Assembly: GCA_964582545.1 (NCBI GenBank)
Contig: CAZOSB010000001.1
Coordinates: 124,001 to 188,000, forward strand
DNA length: 64,000 nt
Source of the DNA: JAVVUJ01 sp964582545
Lineage (GTDB): Bacteria > Bacillota > Clostridia > Peptostreptococcales > Anaerovoracaceae
Direction: 5' to 3'
In this document: positions 44,024 to 52,458 of the stretch, piece after piece
How the letters are laid out: the number at the start of each line of letters is the position of its first letter
Position numbering within the stretch: the first letter of the stretch is position 1
Notes under the pieces: generated by a model
The model's input: the letters and a program-made list of their open reading frames with translations, nothing else
Databases searched by the model: none
What the model was told of the DNA's origin: nothing
Translations under genes and position numbers: made by a program

Positions 44024-45297
44024 TTCCAATTGTAGTAATCTCCTTATTACTCCTATTGCTCATCGGAGTACCTATCACCTTTGCAATCGGATTGTCCGGA
44101 ATTATCGCTATCGTATTGGGAAGTGATTTACCGCTTTACATGGTGGTACAAAAGTTTATCAGCGGCATTAATTCTTTTTCCCTGATGGCAGTGCCCTTAT
44201 TTATTTTAGCGGGGGCAATCATGGGAAAAGCCGGAATTTCATCTAGGATCGTAGAGCTTGCGACGGCCATGTTTTCTTGGATGCGTGGTGGATTAGGTAT
44301 CGTGTGTATCGCAGCTAACATGGTTTTTGCAGGAATTTCCGGTTCTGGATCTGCAGCCATCAGTGCAGTAGGTGGTTTGACAGCTCCGGAAATGAAAAAA
44401 AAGGGCTATAAGCCTGGAATGATCGTGGCAATCATCGGCGGTGGAGGTTCTTTGGGACCAGTCATCCCGCCAAGTATAGATATGATCGTGTTTGCATCTA
44501 TCACCGGATTATCCGTGGGTAAGATGTTTTTAGGAGGCATATTGCCGGGATGTTTAATCGGTTTAGGCCTGATGATATTCTGTTATTTATACGCAAAGAA
44601 AAATGACATTGATTATGGAGGAAAATTTGTTCCCCATGAAGTGATGGTCGCTTTCAGAAAAGCTGTTTGGGCGTTGGTGATGCCTCTATTGATCATCGGA
44701 GGTGTAATCGGTGGAATCTTTACAGCCACAGAAGCAGGTGGGATTGCATGCGTCTACGGTCTTCTCGTCGGATTTTTCGTACATAAGGATTTGAAGGTCA
44801 AGGATTTGGTTCCGCTTTTTAGACAGGCTACCGTAACCATGTGCCAAGTTATGATGATAATAGGATCGTCAACGATTTTAGGATATATCCTAGTATTGGA
44901 AAACATTGGACCAAAGGTTTGCAACTTTATTTTATCCATTACAGATAATCCCACCTATATAATGATGATGGTTATCGTACTCATGCTTGCCATCGGCTGC
45001 TTCATGGAGAGTATTGCGGCAATGCCAATTATTTTACCCATCATCTATCCTTTGCTACAGGCAATGGGGGTGGATATGGTACAGTTTGGCGTAGTGTTCT
45101 GCATGAGTACCATTTTAGGCGGACTGACGCCTCCAGTGGGTATCTATCTGTTTCTTTCTATGACCATAGCAAAAGCTAAGATGGGAGAAGCCATTCCTTA
45201 TCTTCTGGTGGTTATGGGAATCATTATCACAATCATATTTGTATCTATCCTTTTCCCTGTCATACCTACTTTGCTCCCCAATCTTTTAATGGGATAG
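44020..45297 (+). CDS. dctM: TRAP transporter large permease
   Basis: A 425-residue polytopic protein of the DctM family, with about 12 helices. Typical segments are LMAVPLFILAGAIMGKAGIS, ANMVFAGISGSGSAAISAVG, GPVIPPSIDMIVFASIT and GGLTPPVGIYLFLS. It forms the ion-coupled translocation channel. It overlaps dctQ by four bases. A 242-base purine-rich leader separates it from the aminotransferase gene. Confidence 0.94.
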   Translation: MIPIVVISLLLLLLIGVPITFAIGLSGIIAIVLGSDLPLYMVVQKFISGINSFSLMAVPLFILAGAIMGKAGISSRIVELATAMFSWMRGGLGIVCIAANMVFAGISGSGSAAISAVGGLTAPEMKKKGYKPGMIVAIIGGGGSLGPVIPPSIDMIVFASITGLSVGKMFLGGILPGCLIGLGLMIFCYLYAKKNDIDYGGKFVPHEVMVAFRKAVWALVMPLLIIGGVIGGIFTATEAGGIACVYGLLVGFFVHKDLKVKDLVPLFRQATVTMCQVMMIIGSSTILGYILVLENIGPKVCNFILSITDNPTYIMMMVIVLMLAIGCFMESIAAMPIILPIIYPLLQAMGVDMVQFGVVFCMSTILGGLTPPVGIYLFLSMTIAKAKMGEAIPYLLVVMGIIITIIFVSILFPVIPTLLPNLLMG

Positions 45298-45539
45298 CTT
45301 GAAAATAGGATTAAAAGTAAAGGCATAGGAAATAGGAATGAAGATTATAAAATAAACAGCAATGAAAATTGAAATATAAATAAAGGCAGAAATACAGGTA
45401 GAAATAGAGAAAAAGTTAAAGTTAGAGTAAGCATTTTGATTATTACATATGAATTCGTTAAACTACAGAAATAAAAGTGAGAAAGGAGAATATCGATTAA
45501 GTAAGCAGAACTGTTGAGACTTTATCGGTAAAGAGAGAA
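45298..45539 (+). other. Purine-rich leader between dctM and aminotransferase gene
   Basis: A 242-base gap. Between 45301 and about 45425 the plus strand is almost free of C and dominated by A and G with a recurring GAAATA-like pattern. No hairpin terminator is seen, so read-through from dctM is likely. GAAAGGAG near 45480 is far from the start at 45540. Confidence 0.55.
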
Positions 45540-46946
45540 ATGGCAAGAAAATACGAAATGATTCCAAGGGATGTTCCAAAGGTTCATACGAAGCACAGAA
45601 CCATCTGTACACCAATACCGGTGCCTGAGTCAGCAGACATCATAGAGCGCCTGAGAAAGAGTGAGCCTTTATCCATGACGGGGCAGCCGCTCATCGTTTG
45701 GGATCACGCAGAAGATTATAATGTGTACGATAAATATGGAAATAAGTGGATAGACTTTACGTCTGGGGTTATGATTACCAATGCAGGTCACGGAAACAAA
45801 GAAATTCGAGATGCCATTCAGAAGGTCATCGATAAACCGCTGTTGGCTACCTATCTTTTCCCTACGGAAGAAAGATTGGCAGCTGCCGAAGCCATCTTAA
45901 GCGTTTGCCCTATTCCTGACTCAAAGGTTTTTATGCTGAGCTCAGGAACCGAGGCTGTGGAATGTGCTTTAAAGCTTATGAGAACCTATGCTCACACGAA
46001 ACACGGTAAGGAAAAAAATGTGGTGGTCACCTTTCATGGTTCCTTTCACGGGAGATCCTTGGGTGCCCAGATGCTGGGAGGTATGCCACACTTGAAGACT
46101 TGGATTCAAAACCCGGATCCTGACATCATTATGGCGGATTTCCCAAATCCTAATATTTTTGACTGGGCAAATCCCAACCATCCCGATTATTCGGAAGAGG
46201 GCATATTGGATAATTTCCTGCAGGTTATAGAAAAAGCAGGGGTAAAGCCGGAAAATATTGCCGGAGTTATTACAGAAGCTTACCATGGTGCCACATGTTG
46301 CAGAATACCGAAACCTTTCATTAAACAATTAAGAGCATTTTGTGACAAGTACGAAATCTCTCTTTTCATAGATGAAATTCAGGCAGGCTTCTGCCGTACC
46401 GGAAAAATGTTTGCATTTGAACATTATGACATTATTCCCGACATTGTCACCTGTGCTAAGGGTATCAGTGGATCATTACCTTTATCCGCAGTACTTTGCA
46501 GAAGAGAGATGATGGACGTATACGAACCTAACACCATGACTTCCACTCATTCAGGTTCCCCTCTGGCAGCAGCAGCCACGGCGGCATCCATCAAATACTT
46601 AGTGGATCACAAGCTGGATCAAGCGGCGGAGGAAAAAGGTAAGTTTGTGGAAGAATGTATGGCTAAGATTAAGGAAAAATATCCTCATCGCGTAGGCTGG
46701 ATAGGAGGTATGGGGCTTGCTCAGGCTTTGGAACTTCTCAAACCAAATGAAAAGGTAGGGGATGTGGAATTTGCTTTTGCAGTCACCAACAGGTGTATCG
46801 AAAAGGGGCTATTGTTCTTTGCATCGGTAGGGGCAGGGTTTACCTTAAAAATATGCCCTCCGTTAACCATACCCATGGATGCGTTGGAAGAAGCCATGTT
46901 GGTAATAGAGGAAGCCATTGGAGAAGTGGATTCTGAAATGAAATAG
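45540..46946 (+). CDS. Class III PLP-dependent aminotransferase
   Basis: A 468-residue enzyme of the 4-aminobutyrate/omega-amino acid aminotransferase family. Motifs are FTSGVMITNAGHG, SSGTEAVECALKLMR, FHGSFHGRSLGA, FIDEIQAGFCRTGKM and TCAKGISGSLPLSAV, with the PLP lysine at K307. It would move an amino group from an omega-amino acid, amino alcohol-derived or related substrate to a keto acid. It follows a TRAP transporter and precedes the rpiR regulator gene that converges on it. The amine donor is unknown; taurine, beta-alanine or an amino sugar acid are possibilities that the sequence alone cannot separate. GAGAAA is a weak ribosome site. Confidence 0.88.
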   Translation: MARKYEMIPRDVPKVHTKHRTICTPIPVPESADIIERLRKSEPLSMTGQPLIVWDHAEDYNVYDKYGNKWIDFTSGVMITNAGHGNKEIRDAIQKVIDKPLLATYLFPTEERLAAAEAILSVCPIPDSKVFMLSSGTEAVECALKLMRTYAHTKHGKEKNVVVTFHGSFHGRSLGAQMLGGMPHLKTWIQNPDPDIIMADFPNPNIFDWANPNHPDYSEEGILDNFLQVIEKAGVKPENIAGVITEAYHGATCCRIPKPFIKQLRAFCDKYEISLFIDEIQAGFCRTGKMFAFEHYDIIPDIVTCAKGISGSLPLSAVLCRREMMDVYEPNTMTSTHSGSPLAAAATAASIKYLVDHKLDQAAEEKGKFVEECMAKIKEKYPHRVGWIGGMGLAQALELLKPNEKVGDVEFAFAVTNRCIEKGLLFFASVGAGFTLKICPPLTIPMDALEEAMLVIEEAIGEVDSEMK

Positions 46947-47019
46947 GCAGATATCCAAAAGTTAAAGGACTTTGACGAAGCAGACTGCAGAAGAATTTTG
47001 TAGCTACATAGACTAATAG

Positions 47020-47045
47020 CAAGTGTGCCTTAGTCGGCACACTTG
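47020..47045. terminator. Hairpin between convergent aminotransferase and rpiR genes
   Basis: CAAGTGTGCC (47020-47029) pairs perfectly with GGCACACTTG (47036-47045) around six bases. It lies between two converging genes and probably stops or protects both transcripts, though neither side has a clear T-run. Confidence 0.65.
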
Positions 47046-47049
47046 ACAA

Positions 47050-47907
47050 TTAATACTTCTTAGTCTCAATAGCTTTTTCAATTTTGTGGAAATTTTCGGA
47101 AATAGTGGGAATTTTTGTAGCGATGATGGTATAAAGAGAATTGATAATGGCCATCTGAGCAATTCGAGAATTCATGCCTACCATCCGATACTTGGTTTCG
47201 TTGCTAGCTGTAAAAAGCTTGATATCGCTGATTTTACTGAGAGGTGAGTTACCGGTGTTGGTCAGGGATATGACGGTGGAATCGTTTGCTTTGGCTATTT
47301 TCGCACACTCGACGATGTCTATAGAGCTACCGGAAAGGCTGATGGCAAAGAGAACGTCCTCCCTTGAGAGGTAGGTGGCCGCCATGGCTTGATGATGAGT
47401 ATCGGTGAAGGCAAAAGCCAAGAGACCTAAGCGCAAAAGCTTATGCTGTAAGTCAATGGCTACGGAGTGGGACAGACCCAATCCTATGATATAGATACGT
47501 TTGGAATTCATAATAGAGTTTACGGCACTTTCGATGGAAGAAGCCTTCAGGGTATCATGAGTAAAGTTTAAAGTATGCAGCGCTCCTTGAAAAACTTTAT
47601 CGATTATGGTATCGATGGAGTCCTCCGAATTGATCTCCTCGTTAATGCTTTGCAAAGGAGTGATGATATCCTGGGCTAATGTAATCTTAAAGTCGTGATA
47701 GCCGTCAAAACCCATACTGCGACAGGTTCGGACTACAGTAGCATCGCTGACGTTGCTATTCTCTGCCAACTCTGACACGGATAAGCGTATGACCTCGTTG
47801 GGATTTTTCAAAATATAATTTACAACTTGCTTTTCAGCACGTGAGAAAGAAGCACGTAAAGAATTTAATCGAAATAAAAGGGAAGGTAAATGTGCATCCT
47901 GGTTCAT
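47050..47907 (-). CDS. MurR/RpiR-family transcriptional regulator
   Basis: A 285-residue regulator. The N-terminal helix-turn-helix domain (about 1-78) has VSELAENSNVSDATVVRTCR, the RpiR recognition region. The SIS domain (about 125-260) has RIYIIGLGLSHSVA and FAISLSGSSIDIVECAKIA, which bind phosphosugars or related phosphorylated ligands. It sits amid the TRAP, aminotransferase and oxidase genes. Matching palindromes at 42325 and 48109 overlap promoters on both sides and are the likely binding sites. A phosphorylated product of the FGGY kinase (50888) would be a natural inducer. Confidence 0.92.
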   Translation of the reverse strand: MNQDAHLPSLLFRLNSLRASFSRAEKQVVNYILKNPNEVIRLSVSELAENSNVSDATVVRTCRSMGFDGYHDFKITLAQDIITPLQSINEEINSEDSIDTIIDKVFQGALHTLNFTHDTLKASSIESAVNSIMNSKRIYIIGLGLSHSVAIDLQHKLLRLGLLAFAFTDTHHQAMAATYLSREDVLFAISLSGSSIDIVECAKIAKANDSTVISLTNTGNSPLSKISDIKLFTASNETKYRMVGMNSRIAQMAIINSLYTIIATKIPTISENFHKIEKAIETKKY

Positions 47908-48018
47908 ATAGGGTACTCCTTTTAAATGAATATTTAAATTAAATGATTATGTAAAGTAGCTCGAACTTTTTTGATGAATTGATAATGCCCAAGTTGGAAA
48001 GTTATGTTAGACAGTCTT

Positions 48019-48024
48019 ATTATA
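48019..48024 (-). promoter_or_regulatory. -10 element of the rpiR promoter
   Basis: On the minus strand TGCTATAAT gives a consensus extended -10 (TATAAT, 48019-48024) about 112 bases before the rpiR start. The -35 region is weak (TTTTCA). The near-palindrome TTGAAAAATTCAA (48049-48061) lies just upstream and could be an autoregulatory site. Confidence 0.55.
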
Positions 48025-48107
48025 GCAGAACAAAAACAAAATGAAAAGTTGAAAAATTCAAATATTTGAGGAAACGAAAACATTTTGAAATTTTTTTGCA
48101 AAAATAC

Positions 48108-48136
48108 TTGAAATTTTATTTCAAAAATATTATGAT
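48108..48136 (+). promoter_or_regulatory. Promoter of the FAD-oxidase operon with RpiR-type operator
   Basis: TTGAAA (48108-48113), 17 bases, then TATGAT (48131-48136). The palindrome TGAAATTTTATTTCA (48109-48123) covers the -35 box and is the exact reverse complement of the site at 42325-42339. Start is expected near 48143, about 44 bases before the ATG. Confidence 0.72.
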
Positions 48137-48186
48137 AAAAATGAAATAAAAATTAAAACAATTCAATGGCTTAGAAAGGAGTTGTT

Positions 48187-49611
48187 ATGGAAATAAAGTC
48201 TTTTATGGTAAACATGGTTCAACATGAACTGGAAGATGTGGTAGGAACAGAAAATGTAAGTGTAAGCCCGGTAGATAAACTGATCTACGGTGTGGACTAT
48301 TATTGGACCGCCCGCATGTGGGTTGACAAAGGTAGAGAGGCACCAAAAGCAGATTTTATCGTGAGACCAAAAACTGCAGAAGAGGTTTCTAAGGTGCTAA
48401 AGATCGCCAACTACTATAAGATCCCCGTACATACTTGGGGCGGAGGTTCCGGATCTCAAGGAAGTGCTCTTCCCATGGCCGGAGGCATTATCCTGGATAT
48501 GAAGAGGATGTGCCAGCTCATAGAAATCAATGAAACCGATCATACCATTACTGCGGAATGTGGGATGATTTTCCAAACCTTAGAGTGGCATGCCAATGAA
48601 ATGGGATATTCCGTTATGCACATTCCCAGCTGCCTCACCTGTGGTACCGTAGGCGGAGCTTTGGCGCACCGAGGGATCGGCATCATGTCCACCAAATACG
48701 GAAAGATAGATGACCAGTGCATCAGCTTGGAGGTAGTGCTACCCAACGGTGATATTATCAACACCTTGCCGGTGCCAAAGCATGCCGCCGGACCAGATCT
48801 GCTGCAGATCTTCGTCGGCTCCGAGGGTACCTTGGGAATCATTACAAAGGCTACTTTTAAGTTGGTGAAGTTACCTGAATGCAGAGAGTTTGGAGGATTC
48901 TTATTCAAGGATCTTACCACGGGTATCAAGGCTTGCAGAGAGATCGTACAGAAGATTAAACCTTCTATTCTCAGGCTCTACGATGAAGCAGAAACCGCAT
49001 CTATCATTAAAAAGATCGTCGGCGTAGAAGAAAAAGGCGTATTTGTAAACTTAGCGGTGGAAGGTATTAAAGAAATCGTGGATCTGGAGATGAAGATCAT
49101 TCTTGATATTTGTCAGGCTAACGAAGGAAAGAATATAGGACCTGAATACGGTGAGAAGTGGTATGACAACAGAATTACCTTCTTCTACCCCGGACACATG
49201 ATTGAAAACCCAAAGATGTTTGGCACCATGGATACGGCTGCCACCTTCGATAACATTGAAAATGTGTATTGGGCCATGAAACATGCGGTGGAGGACAATT
49301 ATCCTCAAGCTACATTTATTGCACATTTTTCCCATTGGTACGATTGGGGTACTATGATTTACGATCGATTTATCATCGATAATCCCCCCGAGGATCCCGA
49401 AGAAGCATTGCGCCTGAATAACCAGATTTGGAATGCAGGTGTGAGAGCCGCCATGGAACAGGGTGGAATCATCAACGACCATCACGGTGTGGGATTGAAA
49501 TTATCAAGATTAATGAAAGAACAATACGGTTCTGCCATGCAGGTTTTGGAAGGATTAAAGAAGAGCCTTGATCCCAATGGCATCATGAATCCATATAAAT
49601 TAGGGCTATAG
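48187..49611 (+). CDS. FAD-binding oxidase (GlcD / alkylglycerone-phosphate-synthase-like dehydrogenase)
   Basis: A 474-residue VAO/PCMH-type flavoprotein. The FAD domain (about 50-230) has WGGGSGSQGSALPMAGGIIL and FVGSEGTLGIIT. The C-terminal domain ends with INDHHGVGLKLSRLMKEQYG and KKSLDPNGIMNPYKLGL. The HHG motif is typical of the alkylglycerone-phosphate synthase and D-2-hydroxyacid dehydrogenase branch. It would oxidise a secondary alcohol or hydroxy acid. The iron-sulfur protein gene follows after 12 bases, and an ETF fusion lies further on, so electrons probably go to these rather than to oxygen. The start follows AAAGGAG. Confidence 0.88.
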   Translation: MEIKSFMVNMVQHELEDVVGTENVSVSPVDKLIYGVDYYWTARMWVDKGREAPKADFIVRPKTAEEVSKVLKIANYYKIPVHTWGGGSGSQGSALPMAGGIILDMKRMCQLIEINETDHTITAECGMIFQTLEWHANEMGYSVMHIPSCLTCGTVGGALAHRGIGIMSTKYGKIDDQCISLEVVLPNGDIINTLPVPKHAAGPDLLQIFVGSEGTLGIITKATFKLVKLPECREFGGFLFKDLTTGIKACREIVQKIKPSILRLYDEAETASIIKKIVGVEEKGVFVNLAVEGIKEIVDLEMKIILDICQANEGKNIGPEYGEKWYDNRITFFYPGHMIENPKMFGTMDTAATFDNIENVYWAMKHAVEDNYPQATFIAHFSHWYDWGTMIYDRFIIDNPPEDPEEALRLNNQIWNAGVRAAMEQGGIINDHHGVGLKLSRLMKEQYGSAMQVLEGLKKSLDPNGIMNPYKLGL

Positions 49612-49623
49612 GAGGTATCATCT

Positions 49624-50715
49624 ATGTTTACAGAAAAAGCAAAGACCATAGCGGAAGCCTGTCGCTTCTGCTGGATGTGCAGACATACTTGTCCTGTAGG
49701 GCTTGTAACGGGCAAAGAAGGTAATAATGCAAGGGCAAAGGGACTTTTGGTTTCCATGGACGAGAGAAATGAGCCTATGACTGTGGATACTATGAACGTC
49801 ATGTATGAATGTGCTTTGTGCAAGGCGTGTACCAATGATTGTGCTACGGGTTTTGACCCATCGGTATATATTTTAGAAGCCAGAACAAAAGCTGTGGTGG
49901 ATGATCTTGTGCCTGAAAATGTAAAAAAGGTGTTGGATCGAGCCACCGCAGGGTGTTTGGTGGAAGAGAAAATAAACAAGGATTTTGCTGATCGAATTAA
50001 GATACTCCCTGCTCATGCTCCCGTGGTGTTGTATGTGGGAGCATGGGGTCGTCGGAGCGGTGCGACCGTGGCGATGGCTTACATGGATCTTTTGGAGAAG
50101 GCTAAGGTAGAATTTACCGTATTGCAGGAGGAACCGGAAAGTGGCGCCCATTTAGGTGAGCTTATGGGATACGTGGAGGATGTAAGGCAGAGGGCGAAAC
50201 AATGTCAGGAAGCCATCAGTAAGACGGAAGCCAACACTTTAGTGGTATTGGATCCAACAGATTGTGCCTTTATGAAGCATGTTTGGGAAGAATGGTCTCT
50301 TCCCATGCCAAAGGAAGTAGTGACCGCTACGGCCTATATGGAAAAGCTGATACAGAATAAAAAACTGAATCCAAAGAAATTGAACATAAAAGCAACTTAT
50401 CATGACCCTTGCAGATTGGCCAGAGATTTAGATGAAACGGAGCCTGCTCGCTACATCATGGAGGCTATGGGCGTAGAGTTAAAGGAACTATTTCTCAACA
50501 GAAAGCTTACAAAATGTTGTGGGGGGGCTGTGCTTAAGGAAAACTATCCGGATATAGCAGAAAAAACTGCTCAGGCGAGGTGGAAAGACGTTACTTCAGC
50601 AGGACAAAATAACTTAATAACTGCTTGCCCTAGCTGTTTCACCATCTTAGGTGACCAAACTCCCGAAGGTTATAAAATATTCGACATCTTTCTTCTCCTA
50701 AACGAAGCTTGTTAG
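49624..50715 (+). CDS. Iron-sulfur oxidoreductase subunit with CCG domain (GlcF/HdrD-like)
   Basis: A 363-residue protein. Two N-terminal [4Fe-4S] motifs are FCWMCRHTCP and CALCKACTNDC. The C-terminal half has a CCG-type domain with YHDPCRLARD, TKCCGGAVLKENYP and ACPSCF, as in GlcF, LldF-type and heterodisulfide-reductase subunits. It starts 12 bases after the FAD oxidase with AGGAGG and probably forms an electron-transfer complex with it. A terminator follows at 50721. Confidence 0.9.
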   Translation: MFTEKAKTIAEACRFCWMCRHTCPVGLVTGKEGNNARAKGLLVSMDERNEPMTVDTMNVMYECALCKACTNDCATGFDPSVYILEARTKAVVDDLVPENVKKVLDRATAGCLVEEKINKDFADRIKILPAHAPVVLYVGAWGRRSGATVAMAYMDLLEKAKVEFTVLQEEPESGAHLGELMGYVEDVRQRAKQCQEAISKTEANTLVVLDPTDCAFMKHVWEEWSLPMPKEVVTATAYMEKLIQNKKLNPKKLNIKATYHDPCRLARDLDETEPARYIMEAMGVELKELFLNRKLTKCCGGAVLKENYPDIAEKTAQARWKDVTSAGQNNLITACPSCFTILGDQTPEGYKIFDIFLLLNEAC

Positions 50716-50720
50716 TAGGA

Positions 50721-50747
50721 AAAAGACCGCTCTACAGGCGGTCTTTT
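50721..50747 (+). terminator. Terminator after iron-sulfur protein gene
   Basis: AAAAGACCGC (50721-50730) pairs perfectly with GCGGTCTTTT (50738-50747) around seven bases. It separates the oxidase pair from the kinase gene, so the kinase may have its own promoter or depend on read-through. Confidence 0.85.
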
Positions 50748-50887
50748 CCATAGCCTCTCAATGGAAGTTATGTTAATATAAACTTTAGTAAGGACTTTAA
50801 ACTGAAAAATTAAAAAATAGTATATTCAAGAGTAAAATGAAATAATTAAAACAAATGAAGAGGAATCAAGAAGGAGGTCTGCAAAAA

Positions 50888-52390
50888 ATGAAATACTTAT
50901 TAGGAGTAGACTTTGGGGGAAGCTCCTCAAAAGCTACCCTTATAGATCAAAACGGTCAAGTCATAGGAGTGGACAGCTGTGAGTACCCCATGCTTTTCCC
51001 CAATAATGGATGGGTAGAACAAAACATGGACGATGTATACAACGCCTTTAAAAAGAATATTGTCAATATATTGGCCATCACGGGCGTTGCATCTGAGGAC
51101 GTGGTAGCCCTCTCACTCTCAGGGGGGCCGCATATTGCCGTGTTGTTAGACGAGAAACAGGAGATTATTCGCCCCGCCATTTACTGGTCCGATGCCAGAA
51201 GTGTGCAGGAAGCACAAGAGCTACAGGTCATCAAAGAGGAAATCATGGCCATGTCCTATAACTTGCCTACTCCGGGTTGGACCTTACCTCAGATGATGTG
51301 GTTGAGAAAAAATGAACCGGAAAATTTTAAAAGGATTCATAAGGTTTTATTTTTGAAAGACTACATTAAATTTCGCTTAACGGGTACCATGTCTACGGAT
51401 TCCATCGAAATCATGGGAGCTATGTTTCGGGATGAGCGAAAAAACGATTGGAGCGATCAACTGCTGAATCTCTGCGGTTTACATCGCGAACAGATGATTC
51501 CTGTTTTGGAGCCTTCTGAAATTGTTGGGAACGTCACAGAAGAGGCCGGTAAGGAAACTGGATTGTCCACTAAGACTCTGGTGGCAGCGGGAGCAGGAGA
51601 TACCGCCATGGAAGTTTATGCTTCCGGGTCCGCCAAGGTGGGAAATACCACCATTAAGTTGGCTACAGCCGGCAGAATTTGCCCCGTTACAGACAAGGCT
51701 TATCCAAGTCCCCACTTATATTGTTACAGGCATGTGATCCCGGGTCTGTGGTATCCTGGAACGGGGACAAAGAGCTGTGCACAATCCATGCGTTGGTACA
51801 GGGATGTATTGGGTCAATTTGAGATGGATGAATGCAGGAATCATGGTATGAGCGCCTTTGAATACATCAGCAGCCAAGCCCGTACCATCCCTGCCGGTTC
51901 TGATGGATTGTTGTTTCATCCGTATTTACAGGGAGAATTGACCCCTTATCAGAACACAAAACTAAGAGCAAGCTTTACGGGGGTTTCCTCCTATCACACA
52001 AAGGCACATTTTAGTAGGGCTGTCATGGAGGGCGTAGCTTATTCCCTGAAAGATTGTTTTGAGGTTTTAAAAGAAATGAAGATTCCCATGGATGATACAC
52101 TAAAAATCATTGGCGGAGGTGCTAAAAGCCCTGTCTGGAGGCAAATCGTCTGCGATACGCTTCAGGTTCCTTTGGTCAATGTAATCACAAGTGAATCCTC
52201 TATGGGCGCGGCTATGTTGGCAGGTGTAGCTTCCGGAGTTTTCCGCTCCTTTGAGGAAAGCGTTGAAATTTGTTCTAAAGTAGCAGACACGGTTTATCCT
52301 ATAGAGGAAAATAGAAATGTTTACGACGAGGGTTTTGGAGTATATAAGGAAATACAGGCAGCCCTTGCCCCTATATATAACAAGTTGTAA
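50888..52390 (+). CDS. FGGY-family carbohydrate kinase
   Basis: A 500-residue kinase from ATG 50888 (AAGGAGGT at 50871). The N-terminal ATPase motif is LLGVDFGGSSSKATLID; ALSLSGGPH and the IYWSDARS segment (catalytic Asp) follow. The C-terminal half has the second phosphate loop GAGDTAMEVYASG and adenosine motif IIGGGAKSPVWRQI. The family phosphorylates xylulose, glycerol, gluconate and other polyols. Paired with an alkylglycerone-phosphate-synthase-like oxidase, a kinase-then-dehydrogenase route (as in glycerol use) is plausible, but the substrate is unknown. The ETF fusion gene follows after 68 bases. Confidence 0.88.
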   Translation: MKYLLGVDFGGSSSKATLIDQNGQVIGVDSCEYPMLFPNNGWVEQNMDDVYNAFKKNIVNILAITGVASEDVVALSLSGGPHIAVLLDEKQEIIRPAIYWSDARSVQEAQELQVIKEEIMAMSYNLPTPGWTLPQMMWLRKNEPENFKRIHKVLFLKDYIKFRLTGTMSTDSIEIMGAMFRDERKNDWSDQLLNLCGLHREQMIPVLEPSEIVGNVTEEAGKETGLSTKTLVAAGAGDTAMEVYASGSAKVGNTTIKLATAGRICPVTDKAYPSPHLYCYRHVIPGLWYPGTGTKSCAQSMRWYRDVLGQFEMDECRNHGMSAFEYISSQARTIPAGSDGLLFHPYLQGELTPYQNTKLRASFTGVSSYHTKAHFSRAVMEGVAYSLKDCFEVLKEMKIPMDDTLKIIGGGAKSPVWRQIVCDTLQVPLVNVITSESSMGAAMLAGVASGVFRSFEESVEICSKVADTVYPIEENRNVYDEGFGVYKEIQAALAPIYNKL

Positions 52391-52458
52391 ATTGAACTTA
52401 ATGGTAGAAAGCCATTTAAAAAAGTTAGAATTATGTGGGAAGCAAAACAAGGTGAATG

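Noticed and set aside
42405..46946. Taurine catabolism operon (TRAP plus taurine-pyruvate aminotransferase)
   Set aside because: It cannot be excluded, but there is no sulfoacetaldehyde acetyltransferase, isethionate lyase or other diagnostic gene, and the kinase and FAD oxidase do not fit; left as one possibility only.
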